In this document: piece by piece, positions 38,626-51,132 of the stretch
Numbering within the stretch: the first letter of the stretch is position 1
Layout of the letters: each line of letters opens with the position of its first letter
Source of the DNA: Dirofilaria immitis
Lineage: Eukaryota; Nematoda; Chromadorea; Rhabditida; Onchocercidae
Reading direction: 5' to 3'
Length of the DNA: 64,000 bases
Assembly (NCBI GenBank): GCA_024305405.1
Contig: JAKNDB010000079.1
Span: forward strand, 806,001-870,000
Position numbers and translations under genes: made by a program
The notes under the pieces: generated by a model
The model's database searches: none
What the model saw: only the letters and a program-made list of their open reading frames with translations
What the model was told of the DNA's origin: nothing

Positions 38626-39502
38626 AAATTAATGGTTGTACCGATGAAAATAAATGCTTAGATAAATGTATTACAGTGAATAAAAAAATCTCGCTACAAT
38701 TATTTAAATTTACTTAATTGAAATAAATGATTAACAAATTAAAGTCGGCATACTGCATTTATCATTTTTTGAATAATTAATAGAAATGATGATTTATTAA
38801 AATTGTCCGGATCGTATTTTATAAAAATGGTAATTTATTAAGATTGTTGAAATCATGCCTTAATTCTTAAAGTCATATGTTCATTCTCGGAATCAGTGAT
38901 TAATTCTGTGATCATTCTTCATCAGAGTAATTTTTAATTTGCTAGAATTTAACATTTCTTCTAAATTTTCTAGAAAAATTCATCAATTAAGTTTACATGT
39001 CAAATTAATATATGAAATAATTATTCAATAAAATTCGTATATTAAGTTAATATTTTAAGTAATTAATTAGCAAAATTTCATAAAATCAAATATCTGAATG
39101 ATTGAAACAAAATTAATATATAAATAAAAACAGATATTAGAATATTAAAATTATCAATCAATAATCAAATATAAAATAATTTTCTAAAACTTTTCAATTA
39201 TTTTTTTCCGAGAAAAATAAAAACAAATTTATTTACTTGATTTGTGATTTGAACAAAAAAATTTTTTTCCGATAACAAGTTTTGTTGCGGGAAAAAAGGT
39301 TGACAAAAAAATTCGTCATTATCAATTAATTCGTCGTTTTTTTCTGTTGATTTTTTCAAATGATATGCTCTGATTATGATACTATATGAAAAGATAAGCG
39401 GAAAAGAAAAAAATAGAAGAGAAGTAATATCAGCGTAGAATTTTATTCGTTTTTTTCATAAAATATAAATTTTGAGAAGAGAAGAGAAGAAAGAATTGGA
39501 AC

Positions 39503-39525
39503 GGGTCGTTCAGGTGGTACGACCC
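39503..39525. repeat. GC-rich hairpin GGGTCGT...ACGACCC
   Basis: Perfect 7-bp arms around the 9-nt loop TCAGGTGGT, in a slightly GC-richer patch. A second small inverted repeat, CCGAA AAAAA TTCGG, lies at 39661-39675. Confidence 0.8.
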
Positions 39526-40104
39526 AATATGCCAAAATCTAAATCGGAAAATCTAAAAATGAATCAAACCAAATCGAACATTTTTTCCATCCTTGGGCCA
39601 TGACCTATTTTTCATCGCTAATCATGACATATCTCTACTGTTTCTTTTTGAATATACCGTCCGAAAAAAATTCGGAAAAAAGTTTAGGTCATTTTGATTG
39701 CTTATTAAAATTGAGGGATAAAATAAAAGTAAAAAAAACCTCCCATATCTGTATACGATAAAATTATATTATAATTAATTAATCAATCATTAATTTCTTT
39801 TATTTTGAAAATCAAAAATAATTAAAAAATATCTTTGAGTTAATAAATAAAATCAAATATCAATCAATTAATTTATTATGAAATTCCGTTAATATATGTT
39901 TGAAAGAATTAAATTTAATAAAATTTTTGATTGAAATTTTTTTAAATTCCAAATTTTTCATTCATTTCTTTAATCAATCGTTTATTGTTATTACAATTTA
40001 AAACCAATATGAAAACGTTATCACAAGTACTGATAATTTTTTAACATTGTTAGATAGTATTGATATTTAAAATTGTATTAAAATAGGTTGAATAATTTGT
40101 CGTA

Positions 40105-40325
40105 CTTACCGATAATAAATTAAACCTGTTTTAATGCAATTTCAAATATCGATAATGAATTAAACTTGTTTTAGTACGAAAAAATTTTGACAATTCTTAT
40201 TAGATTCCAAATAGCGATAATGAATTGAGTCTATTTTAATACAATCTCTAATATCAATGAATTAAATTTGCAATTTTAAATAATTGGTAATGAATTAGGC
40301 CTGTTTTAATAAAACTTTAAATATG
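40105..40325. repeat. Degenerate tandem repeat, about 50-bp unit
   Basis: Five imperfect units of GATAATGAATTAAACCTGTT followed by a TTAATACAATTTCAAATA-like segment, near 40110, 40150, 40217, 40255 and 40288. Confidence 0.7.
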
Positions 40326-41299
40326 GTTAATCCATAATACTTTACATATTTTAATTATTATTTGCTTTGCAAAAAAATGCTTTTATAATAAATAATCCTT
40401 TAATGTATTTTCTTAAAATTATTTTAAATTATTAGAAAACAAATAGAAAAAATAATCTCAAATTTGAAATTATAATAAAAAGGAAAACAAAATTTCTTTT
40501 AGAATATTCTATTATTAATTTAAATGGCAATTATAAAAAATATAAGAATTTAATATTTGAATTCTGAAAGAAGTTTCATTTTGAAATTAAAATTTTAATA
40601 CAACCAAGAAACGAATTATTCGATTTCCTTTTTAAGTAAAATATTCTTGCAATGAAATCAAATGCAACATAAAACTATCTTTTTCCAAATACTAGATAGT
40701 AATTCAAGTAATCAATTTATTCATTTTCCAATTACAATTTCAAGTTCTTGGTATATTTTTATATCAAATACGTCAAGAAAGAATATTTTAACTTTTTATG
40801 AGAATTTTTCATATTATTATAATCTTCGTAGTTGCAATGAAAAAATATTTCAAATTTAAAAATTTATTCAAATTATACAAATTTAATGACAATTCCTTAC
40901 ATATATATATAAATTTATGAAATAAAAATTCGATAAGTAATTTCAAATACTTGTAATTAATTATATTTGCTATCATTCGTTTTTTTAAATTGTAAATGCT
41001 TCAAATATAAATTTGATATTTAAAATCAAAATGTGATAAACAATATCAAATAATCATTATAGAACATTGCTTGTATTTCTTCTCAATCCAATTTTTTAAA
41101 TTCGTTAACTTTTTTAAATAAAAATTTGATATTTGAAATCAATATTTGATAAGCATTATCATTAAAATTTTTTCATTAAAATAAACAATTAATCATTGAT
41201 TTAAATGCATAGCACTTAATAGCAACATTTAATGATTTCTAATATTTTGCATATCGATTGTGTTGATAAACAATGAAATGTTTGTCGATTCCGCCAGTG

Positions 41300-44200
41300 T
41301 TACTGATAATTCTGAAAATGGAAATTAATTGATTAATTGGTATATTAGGATATATTACATTATAAGATATTTGATAGAATTAGGAATAATCAGATAGATA
41401 ATATGAGTTTCGCTCATAAATATTTGATAGTTAGACTTATCAATTAGTTATATTCAAAGACGAAAATCTGATAGAAATTGATTCACTAAAATAAGAAAAT
41501 TGAAATTGTTTAATTAATTAATCAATAATTAAAACGCTTTAATATATCCAACACATCGAATATATCGAATACTTTAAACTGATCTTTATAAAATAAGTTT
41601 AAAATAATATTTCTGATGTAAAAAATTATTCTATTCATTTTTATTAATTAATTAGTTAAATTCTGTATAATTTTGTTTGCTTTAAAAAATGCAGTAAATC
41701 GATGAATTTCTCGACTTACTTCAAAGCTTTTAATAATATTTACTATTAAATTTGAATATTTTTATTATAAAATTAATAAATATAAATTTTGATGAGAATT
41801 AAGGTGGAAATAAAAAAGTTGAAAAAGTTTGTTTACCTTAACAAATTTGGATAATCGATGATACATGAAAAAGGTAGTAATGAATAATGCAATTGAAATA
41901 GTACCCAAACTTGAAGCAACAATAAATAATCCTTGCCTGCTAATAACACAACTATTTGTTGTAAGCGCTGAAAGGAATATATTAATGCTTATTGCTTATT
42001 GCATCAGTTATTTTTTGAAATAATATTTATTGTGTTGGATATTTTATTAAGCATTTATATCGCTACTTTAATGATTAATGTGTTAGATATTGTTCTATTG
42101 TAATGCTTACAATACTAGATACTGTGTCACCTCAATACTTATTGTTTTAGCTATTGGGATAATGCAAATCCTAATATTTATTGTATCTAGTGTATTGCTT
42201 TATTGTTTATTGTGTTAGATATTATGTTTATTATCTCAGCTGTTATTCACGCAAGAAATTCAATGATTATCATCAACTATTAGAAGCTTTGTATTAGTAT
42301 CATCACGAATATTATGATAGTTACCACTAACAGACATATCATTGATTTTATCTCAATAACTATCATTATGACATAACTACTACCATACAAGTTATAATTA
42401 TAATTAATAAATTTCTCATTAAGGCTATTATAAACGGCCATTATAAATAATTATCAGTAGCATTATTATTTACATTATAGCTACCATTATCAACAATAAT
42501 GAAAACTGTATTATAGCATTATCAGCTGAGTTCATCAACAATCATTAATAAATTGCTAGTAACGTAAGCCCTTTGATAAATAAATTGATTGAGTCAATAA
42601 TATTGATAAAACTTATTACAATTGTTAAATTAAACGGCGCGGTATTGGTAAATAACAAAATAATTCAACCTTATCAATCAATACTGCTGAAAGTTATACG
42701 ATCATCGAGAAATCTATTTCTATTAAAATATTGATGATTTCTAACTCAGATGAAGTTAATGGTTCAATTGAACTAAACCATAATTTTACCTCTTTTAGCT
42801 GACTGGTAATTGGTGGTTCTTCATCCAAATCATAGATAATTAATTGGCCAGCAATCACCGATGTTCTGTCATCGTTAAGCATCGATGGTGATAACGTACG
42901 AGTATTCTTGGCCATCAAATTAATTCGATTTTTCTGATCAATAGCAATAATTTCAGCTAATGGATTATCAGCCAATCGTATTGAATCCCATGATACCTAA
43001 AAATATTTCGGGAAAAAAGCGAAAAATAAAAATTTGAAAATTACTTCCTACAATACACTTTTTTAATTTTAAAAATAATTTAAAAATTTCATAAAAAATA
43101 TAAATAAATATAATGAAAATTTCTTCTTTTATTATTTCTAATTGAAAATAAAAAAGAAAAGTATTAAAAAATCATTTTTTTCACTTAAAAATTTAAAAAA
43201 ATATATATATTTGAACTTAATTATGTAGAAATTGATAAAACATAAAGAAAACGTTTAATTTAGCACATATCATTATCATATAATTTGTATATCGATATTG
43301 ATAAATTGTAAAATACCTTGATTGTTTTTATTTTATCACCCGATTTATCTTTCCCCTTATAATTGATGATTTTGTTGTCGTTGTTGTCTTTTCAATCATT
43401 TCGTTTTCATTCACCTATCAATGAAGAAAACAATATTACTTAAGTGATTACGTGAAATTACGTGAAATATGACGCAAACTGAAATTTTCAATTTATTATA
43501 TAAGATGAAAATTTTTATTTATATGTTAAAAATAGAATTTAAGATTGATATTTTCCTCTTCCTTTTAATTTCATCAATTTTACGCAACATTTAATTTGTT
43601 TGAATTTTTATGCGTAAAATTGGTATGACGTAAATGGAACGTTTAACTAATTTATGAAATATTATTAATAAGTAATGTTTTATTCTATATTAGATAGAAC
43701 GAAAATTTTTATCAATACATTAACTTATATTTTTCTTCCTTTGATATGATAATGATACAACATAGCAGTTTATATGATAATATTCTAATGGTTTTATAAA
43801 AATTTTAAATTTTTTTGAAAAATTTAATTTGCTTTAAATTTATTAAATTCATTTTTGATAATCTGTTTTTTTTAAATAACAAAATATTAATTGATCTTCT
43901 CAACAACCTGATTCATTAAATAATCAAAACTTCGCATTAATGCTCGTCGATTTTCTACCGAATCATGAAACATTTTTTGCAATGAATCAGCATTAACTTC
44001 ATCCGGTAAATTAGCCAATAAATCATTCAAATTAGATGACATTTTTATATCTTCATATTCCGATTCCTTATATTCTTCTGGAATAAGCAAAAATATAAAT
44101 AGAAAATTATTCCAAACTTTTTTAATTAAATTAAAATTGATTCCTATATTGAAGTCCAAAAAATTGAAATTCATTCTCATTGCTTTCTCATAATTTTAAA

Positions 44201-47200
44201 TTTATTTATACTTTTTGAATTCAAAAGAAAAAAATCAAAATTTATTCTCAACGATTCCTAAGAAACTAGACATCAAAATATATTCTCATTGAATACAACA
44301 AGAAAAAAAATTAAATCAGTATTTGAAAATTCTCGATACCAAAAAAAACTAAAATTTATCTTTGTTAAATTTTAAAAAATTAAAAATTATTCTTATCAAA
44401 TTTCAAAAACAAAATTCATTCATATCAATTTTTAAATAAAATTCATAGAAAATCTAAGCTTTCCTTATTGAATTCTAAAAGAAATTAAAATTTATTTACA
44501 TCGAACTTAATTTTTACTTTATCAAATTCTAACGCAAATCAATTTTATCCATTGAAATATTAAAATAATCCTATTAATTTCACACAAATTAATTATCAAT
44601 AAAAGTTTTAGTTTTACTTGTGATTTTTTCTCCCTTTTTGTGTTTTATTTTTTTAATTAATAAATATTACTTTCTCTGATTGATTTTCCAATTCCTTTAC
44701 TATCATGTTTGTTTTCAGTATTATATTCATCAGTTTCGAGAATTGTAGTTACTAATGCCTGAAATGAAATGAAATAAAAAAATCGAAAACAATTAATATT
44801 TAATGAAATAATTAAAAGAAATTTAAAATGCCATACTTCACATAAAATATTATACATAATGAAGTGAATTATAAACGCTAATTATACTACAAAAAAAAAA
44901 AATTTATTAAAATATTTTTAGAAAATTTAAAATACAACAATTTATTATGAAATATCACAAAAGGAAGTTTCTTTTTTGAATTGTAGAACGATCATAGTTT
45001 ATCCGAAAAAAGGTGGAAAAATTATCGGACTTTAGTCGATGTTGCTGTTGTTGTTGTTGTTGTTGACATTTTTGGTTTGAAAATTATCGGTGACAACATA
45101 TTTCCTCGAGCATTTTGTGCTAATGTTGTAAATTCAATATCGTCGTAAATCCCACCACTTTCTTCATTTTCTATCGGATTGTTTGGACCAGATATATGTG
45201 AAGGTCTTAGAAAAACAATAAATTTGTTCGAAATATCATTTTTTTGAATTTTATTAAATTTCAAAAAATCTTGAACGTCTTTTTGATTCAAATATTGATT
45301 ATCATCTTGATTATTGCGCAATAATTCTGATTAATGAATTTTTGATTTCTTAAATGCCTTTTAAATTTATTAATTTTATTTAAACTCCTAAAAATCTTAA
45401 TCATCTTTTTCATTTTTATTCATATTTTAATCATCGTTAATCATCTTTGATTTTGACAGAGATTTTGTGTTATGTTGATTATTGCATAGGATATATAATT
45501 AATTGAATTTCTACGTTATTTTCTTAATTATTCATGTTTTTTAAATTTTGTCAACTTTATTTAAGTTTAAAAAATTTTTGACGAATTGTTAATTCGAACA
45601 AAAACTTCATGTACATCGATTATTGCATAATAATTTCAATCAATCGAAAACCTTCCTTTCATTTTTATGATTAAAGAAGAATTTTCGATATTAAAAACTT
45701 GAAAACAAGAAAAATTAATTATTAAGAAATTTGAACCTGACACGCTCTCCTAAATATTCATCCACTGATCCATCGGTGATTCCCACTTCATATCCTGGAA
45801 TATTTATTCCCGACTTTTGCTTTTCCTTTATCGATTTTGTTGACGATGATGTTAATGATATCGGTTTTATTCTTCCAACATATTTTTGCTCTTCATCTTT
45901 TATATTATATACATTATTTTCGATTTGTGATGAACAAGATGGTGGCTAAATTAAATTAAATTAATTTCATTATACCGTAATTCAAAAAAGAAATAATTAT
46001 TCCCTCCCAGCATATTTTTTGTTTACTCATTTATTTATTCATTTGTTTTTAGTATCTTTTATTTATTTCATTAAATTTTTTTGACAGAAATTTTCATAAT
46101 TAATAATAAATTAAATTTGCGAACAAAAAAAGTTTCATTCACCGTAATCCCTCTACACATTCCATCCTTTTTCATACACATTTGAATTTGACAAAAGAAC
46201 CAAACACCTGGACGATCAGCAAATTTAAACACCATACTTTCACCATATGCTCGTTGCAAATCACTTGAGTATCGAATACTCGTAATCAGAATTGGATCAA
46301 TCGAACATCTATTTATTATCATTTTTTCCAAAAAATTCGAAAAGTTTATCAAAAATTTTAAAATTAATTAATAAAAACTTGTTTTAGTAATTTTTTATTT
46401 TGAATTAAATTAAACTTTAAATTTATAAAAAACAAAAATTCTAACCCATTTGAGTCTATGACTTCGGTACGTTTACCAAATCCATCAGTGACGTAACAAT
46501 TATTGATAAGTATGCCAAACATTTCTAAATTAAATGATACAATTTGTTGATAAAAATATACATATTTTTTAATCCTACATTTGAATTATTTTTTATTTCA
46601 AATACATAAATAGAATGATAATTAGTTAATAATGATAATAATTTATAGCTAATAATAATTTAATTGCATAATTATTATTCTGCTTACTATTGCATACTTA
46701 GTTTTCTGTAACATTTAAACCAGAAAAAATTCTGCATTATACAGTATATCAAACAAAGGTCAGGTACTGTGTGAATGATACGGTATTCATTCTTTGTCCG
46801 TATATACTGTACTCAAGTATCATTTGAAAAAATATCTTACGATCGTCACAATGCCATTGATGAAGTACTCGATCACCAACCCGTGCATACTTAATTGTAG
46901 GACCAGCAGGTTTTCCAGCTTCCAAATCATCAATACTACTCGAATGAATACTATAGGAGCAACCTGGGATAGGATGACGTGCTTCCATTTCCTTCGTAGC
47001 TATCATACTAAAATTAAATATTTACTTCAAAGAATACTGTAAATTTTTTTTTACTTCACTGTGCTTATCTGCAATTGAAATTTTAAAGAATAAATAAAAA
47101 TGGAAATATTTTATTCTCTTTGTAACATACATACATTAATACTTATCTGTGACATATGGTATAAGTTTTCATAAGGTACAGGCATTATTTAGTATAATTT

Positions 47201-49544
47201 AAAATAAAGAAAGCATCTTAATGTTTTATTAGTTACTATTGATTTTTAGAAATTTTTGAAGCATAATTAATTAATAATAATTAATTAATTTCATAAATAT
47301 TTCAAACAATATTGATATTAATAATTTAATTATATAATTATTGGCTTTACTTACTGTTGCATATTTAATTTTGCTGCAATATTTAAATCAGAGAAAATTG
47401 AGTATTGCTGAATAATGAAAATAAGAAACGGCCACGAAAAAAAAGTATAATTGAATCTTTGAAAGCAGGCCGGAAATGTGGCCTAAATTTGAAAATTCTC
47501 TTTACTTTACCTATATCCCTTACTCACTCCCTTCTCTTGTCTCTTTGACCTAATTTTCAAGAAATTTAATTCGCAATCATATATGCATTCATAAATATGT
47601 ATATAGGATGAATACCTATAATTAAATATATCAATAATAAGATTAGATTTTAAAATTTTAGCTCCCTCAATTAATAATATTATCTAATATATTCATTTTA
47701 TACAAGTAAATTATTTGATATTAAAGAAAAAAACTTTTTAAATTTGCAGCATATGAATTAAAATTCGTATTTAAATTCGAATTTCAATTTTTAATTTATA
47801 CTTCCAAATATTTATTTTTTGAAATTATTGAAAAAGTCTTCTAAAAATACACCTAACACCAAGTTCAGCATTAAGACCACGGCTAGTTTCTTCGAAAAAC
47901 ATTTAACATGAAATGCTTGATCAACTTTTGTAATCAATATCTGAAAATATATCAAATCATTTTACAGGTTATTGATTAGAAGATATAATTTTGATTTATT
48001 AATACATTCATTTAAATTAATAATTTTAATCGTTTTATTGATATCTAAATTTAATTAAGCACAAATTAAATATGAAACCCCTCTTATAATTAATTTATTT
48101 TCAAAAATTTTTAGCAATATTTTAACGAAATACTAAAATTGTTTCAGAAAGCAAACCGTATGGAATGAAACAACTATTGTAATACCATAATACATTCCTC
48201 GTGGATCAATCTAAAATAAACTTAGAAATTAAAATTTTTAAAACTGAAAAGTTTTTAAACAAATTTTATTAAAGTATAAAATAGCCTTGTGTCAGCTACA
48301 ACATTTGATTGGTTATAATATCGTGTCCTTGTTCTTACCTATTTTCCAAAAAACGCAGTGAACTCTGACCTGGGTTCATTTACAACTGCTAGGAATATTA
48401 ATCAGAAAATATTTAAATACATATGTTTTAAGTTTGATAGAGGTCAAAGATGATTGGAATATTTGCTAATTATTAATGAATAAATAATTCGAATTATTAA
48501 AATTTAACAAATTTAGAATGTCATATATTATTTGATTAAAATTAAAAATAATTAAATAACCACTACATAGAAGTTTTTTAAAAAAGTTAATATGACTTTT
48601 AATCCTAGAATATATTCTATTTATGGATAATTCGAGAGTTCTATAATAGAATTGAATGATAAGAAATCCCATGATAACTTACGGATCGTAAACTTTTCAT
48701 GCCACAAGTTCCAAATTTTAAAGACATATGTGGTTTTGTCGTCCTCTCTTGAGCAAAATCATCTTTGAAACATGCTGGATTATCAGCTTTTCCTTTTGCA
48801 TAAATTCTGCCTAAACAAAATTTGTATAAATTTATATAGCAAAAAGAATAGAATTATTTTTTCTTGCACAATATATTAGAATGTCATTATTGATTAATTT
48901 TTAAGATAAATTCTTTCTTCGTTCTTTAGCCTTTCAAATTTATTTTCTAATTTTCTCAGAACATTTCTTTGCAAAAATAGTATAAATTATTATTTTCCAC
49001 TATTATTATTATTGTTATTATTTATGATTTATAATTAGTCAATATATAAGCATATAATATATAAAATTTCAATATTGTTATAATTATTAAACAGATTGAT
49101 ATTTTTTGATTTAATAATTAATAAATAATAGATAATTAATATTATGAAATAATATCATCACTAGTAATCGAAAGTGATTATGATTATGAAGTCAAAATTT
49201 TCTCCGTTTTTCTCAATTTTAATATAAATTGATAATATAAGGAAAATTCAGCAAATGATACAATAGGTATCATAAAATAATTAAACTATTAATAATCAGA
49301 AAAGATATGATTGTTTGATTTTATTTCTTCAATTTTAATTCAAATTAATAATAATAGCAATAACGATAATAAACGATTGCAATTTCGTATTTTTTTTATT
49401 AATTAAAAATAAATTATAATTATTACCGTTAAATATTTTTCGTGTTTTAACAAAGATACGAATTTCTTCCTCAAGACATTCAATATCTGGATCACCAATG
49501 ATATCATTATCAATTCTAACTGCTACTCCATAATCCATCAACAT
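41300..49544 (-). CDS. Cuticlin-like ZP-domain transmembrane protein; 15 proposed exons, signal-peptide exon missing
   Basis: Likely a cuticle or apical extracellular-matrix protein that polymerises through its ZP module. Exons in transcript order: 49544-49427 (5' edge uncertain), 48810-48683, 48210-48157, 47940-47853, 47007-46841, 46524-46446, 46308-46143, 45945-45737, 45326-45031, 44758-44671, 44077-43908, 43414-43340, 42996-42790, 41967-41837, 41311-41300; about 660 codons. Exons 1-7 plus the start of exon 8 give a complete ZP domain with 12 conserved-type cysteines (IDNDIIGDPDIEC, FGTCGMKS, HPIPGCSYSI, NCYVTDGFG, SNGCSIDP, FFCQIQMC, PPSC). A long polar spacer, a single membrane segment and a tiny tail follow. 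Phases agree at most junctions. Exceptions are inside exon 4 and at exons 8 to 9 and 13 to 14, each off by one base. I do not assign a specific cutl name. Confidence 0.9.
41837..41967 (-). CDS. Transmembrane exon of the ZP protein
   Basis: It follows CCTTTCAG and reads NSCVISRQGLFIVASSLG then about 20 hydrophobic residues ending in FFMYHRLSKFVK. A Cys before a single membrane helix and a short basic cytoplasmic start are usual at the C-terminus of worm ZP proteins. The GTAAAC donor is in phase 0. The proposed last exon (41311-41300) adds only N-Y-Q before TAA. Confidence 0.75.
41985..42245. repeat. Degenerate tandem repeat in ZP intron 13
   Basis: Five or so diverged units of ATTGTGTTAGATATTGT preceded by a TAATGCTTATT-like part, period roughly 48 bp, between ZP exons 13 and 14. 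Confidence 0.55.
42790..45326 (-). CDS. Spacer region of the ZP protein (exons 9-13)
   Basis: A polar, presumably extracellular segment of about 280 residues with no domain that I recognise. It includes a Thr-rich run (exon 9, SPIIFKPKMSTTTTTT), an acidic part (exon 11, ESEYEDIKMSSNLNDLL) that becomes Arg-rich, a second Thr run (exon 12), and a more folded-looking exon 13 (IRLADNPLAEIIAIDQKN, VIAGQLIIYDLDEEPP). Exons 9-13 connect to each other in consistent phases. The 8 to 9 and 13 to 14 junctions do not. Exon 12 has a weaker acceptor and is the least certain. Confidence 0.65.
45737..49544 (-). CDS. ZP-domain portion (exons 1-8)
   Basis: The ZP-N half spans exons 1-4, including GRIYAKGKADNPACF, a signature of worm cuticlins, and HVKCF. 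The ZP-C half runs through exons 5-8, with GCSYSI, the WHCDD end of exon 5, NCYVTDGFG, the DSNGC SID junction across exons 6-7, and the closing CQIQMC...MCRG...PPSC. Exon 5 (46841-47007), exon 6 (46446-46524) and exon 7 (46143-46308) join in matching phases. In exon 4 the frame breaks at a T5 run (plus-strand A5 at 47895-47899): KCF is followed by the wrong frame, and one more T restores KCFFEETSRGLNAELGV and the phase needed by exon 5. Confidence 0.9.
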
Positions 49545-50954
49545 TAATGATATCTTTAAATTACGTTTATTTGTTTGGAATTATTATGTAAAGAAAAAGA
49601 TTGAAAAAGAAGGAAAAATATTGATTTGTTTACAAATAATAATATAAGCAAAAATTTCAAGAGAAAGCAGAAGAAAACAATGTAAAGAGAGAGAGAGAGG
49701 CAAAAAGAATTCCCAAAGAAAAAATATTTACATAATAATTTAATTAATTAATTTACCGAAAATTCTATCTTTCTCTCTATTTTTGGAAAAATTTAATTCC
49801 AATAATATTTTATTCAATTTTAGTTTAATATTTTATAAATTAATTTAATAAAATTATACGGTAATTAGTGTTCGTATGAAAGGAAAATAATTCATCGCCT
49901 ATTTTTCATAGCATAAACATTTCCAAAAATGTTTTCTTTTTATTGATATTTTTCCTGAAATATATGCAAATTAAGAATTTTGTCTATTATTTGATAATAT
50001 TTGATATTATTTTTATAAGATTATAAAAATGAAATATAAATGTTTGAATATAATATCATAATAATAATAATAATATTAATAGTAATAATATTATTGCTAC
50101 TAATATTATAATAATATTATTACTATTATTATTATTATAACATTATTACTATTATTATTATTATTATTATTTTTAATAAGTTTAAAAAATTTAAAAACTT
50201 TTTGAATTTTAACTAACATATAAAATAAAATATTATATTCTATATAAATATATATTTATATTTTTCATAGTTTTTATCCAACAAAAAATGGGAACAGAAA
50301 TTTTCCATTTTTCTTAATCTTAACATTCAATAATGAATTATTGAAAGATTAAAATTATTCGTATAATATAATAATTGAATAAGGAAAGAATAAAGAAAAA
50401 AATATGTAAATATGTGCATCAAAAATAATTTAATCTGATAATTAAATAATAGAAAGAAATTGTAATAAATTAATTTCAAGGAAAAAAGATGAATGATAAA
50501 ATCGATGATTTGTCTTTTGAATTATTTTGCTTATTATTTATCAATAGAAATGATCAATTACTAAACCAGTCATCAAAGTATTCATAAATAAATCAATCAA
50601 TTGGATAAAATAAATTGACTGTAAAAAAGAATTGAATTTAAAAAGCTAAATAATTGAAATCAATTAATTTTACTCCAAAAAAGAAACAATGAAATGGATG
50701 ACTTCTATCGGAACTGTTTTTTCATATTACGTATTAAATAGTTGTTAAATCAATCATCAAAATATCATCATAAATGAATTAATTAATTGGATTAAATAAA
50801 TAAATCTTTGAAGAAATATAATCAAATAATTCGATAAAATGGAGCAGTGGGTAACCGTTAATTTCATGTTGACAATGTTGATGACAATATATTACTGATT
50901 ATGGATGAATAATAATGATCGGATGGCAATTATGAATGTTCGAAAAAGACTTAC
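49545..50954. other. Interval between the phospholipase-like and ZP genes
   Basis: AT-rich, with ATT/AAT runs (50060-50175). An ATG on the minus strand at 50867 opens a hydrophobic leader (MKLTVTHC...), but its only nearby donor falls after four codons, so it is not supported as the ZP signal-peptide exon. Whether one transcript spans this gap cannot be seen. Confidence 0.45.
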
Positions 50955-51047
50955 AATGAAATTATAAGGCAGATGGAATTTATCGTTTTCTGGAATATAC
51001 CTCCTCCATCCTCATCATCATCCTTCTCATCATCATCATCATCGTCC

Positions 51048-51132
<85 letters not shown>

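Larger units (their letters stand above)
38720..41299. other. AT-rich region downstream of the ZP gene
   Basis: No gene seen. It includes a hairpin at 39503-39525 and a diverged repeat at 40105-40325. A 65-codon plus-strand frame at 40662-40859 is not supported. Confidence 0.45.

Noticed and set aside
45731..45949. Plus-strand 72-codon frame
   Set aside because: Antisense shadow of ZP exon 8.
50800..50867. Minus-strand leader starting at the ATG at 50867 as a ZP signal-peptide exon
   Set aside because: The only donor in range would leave four codons; reading through gives a stop with no link to the ZP frame.
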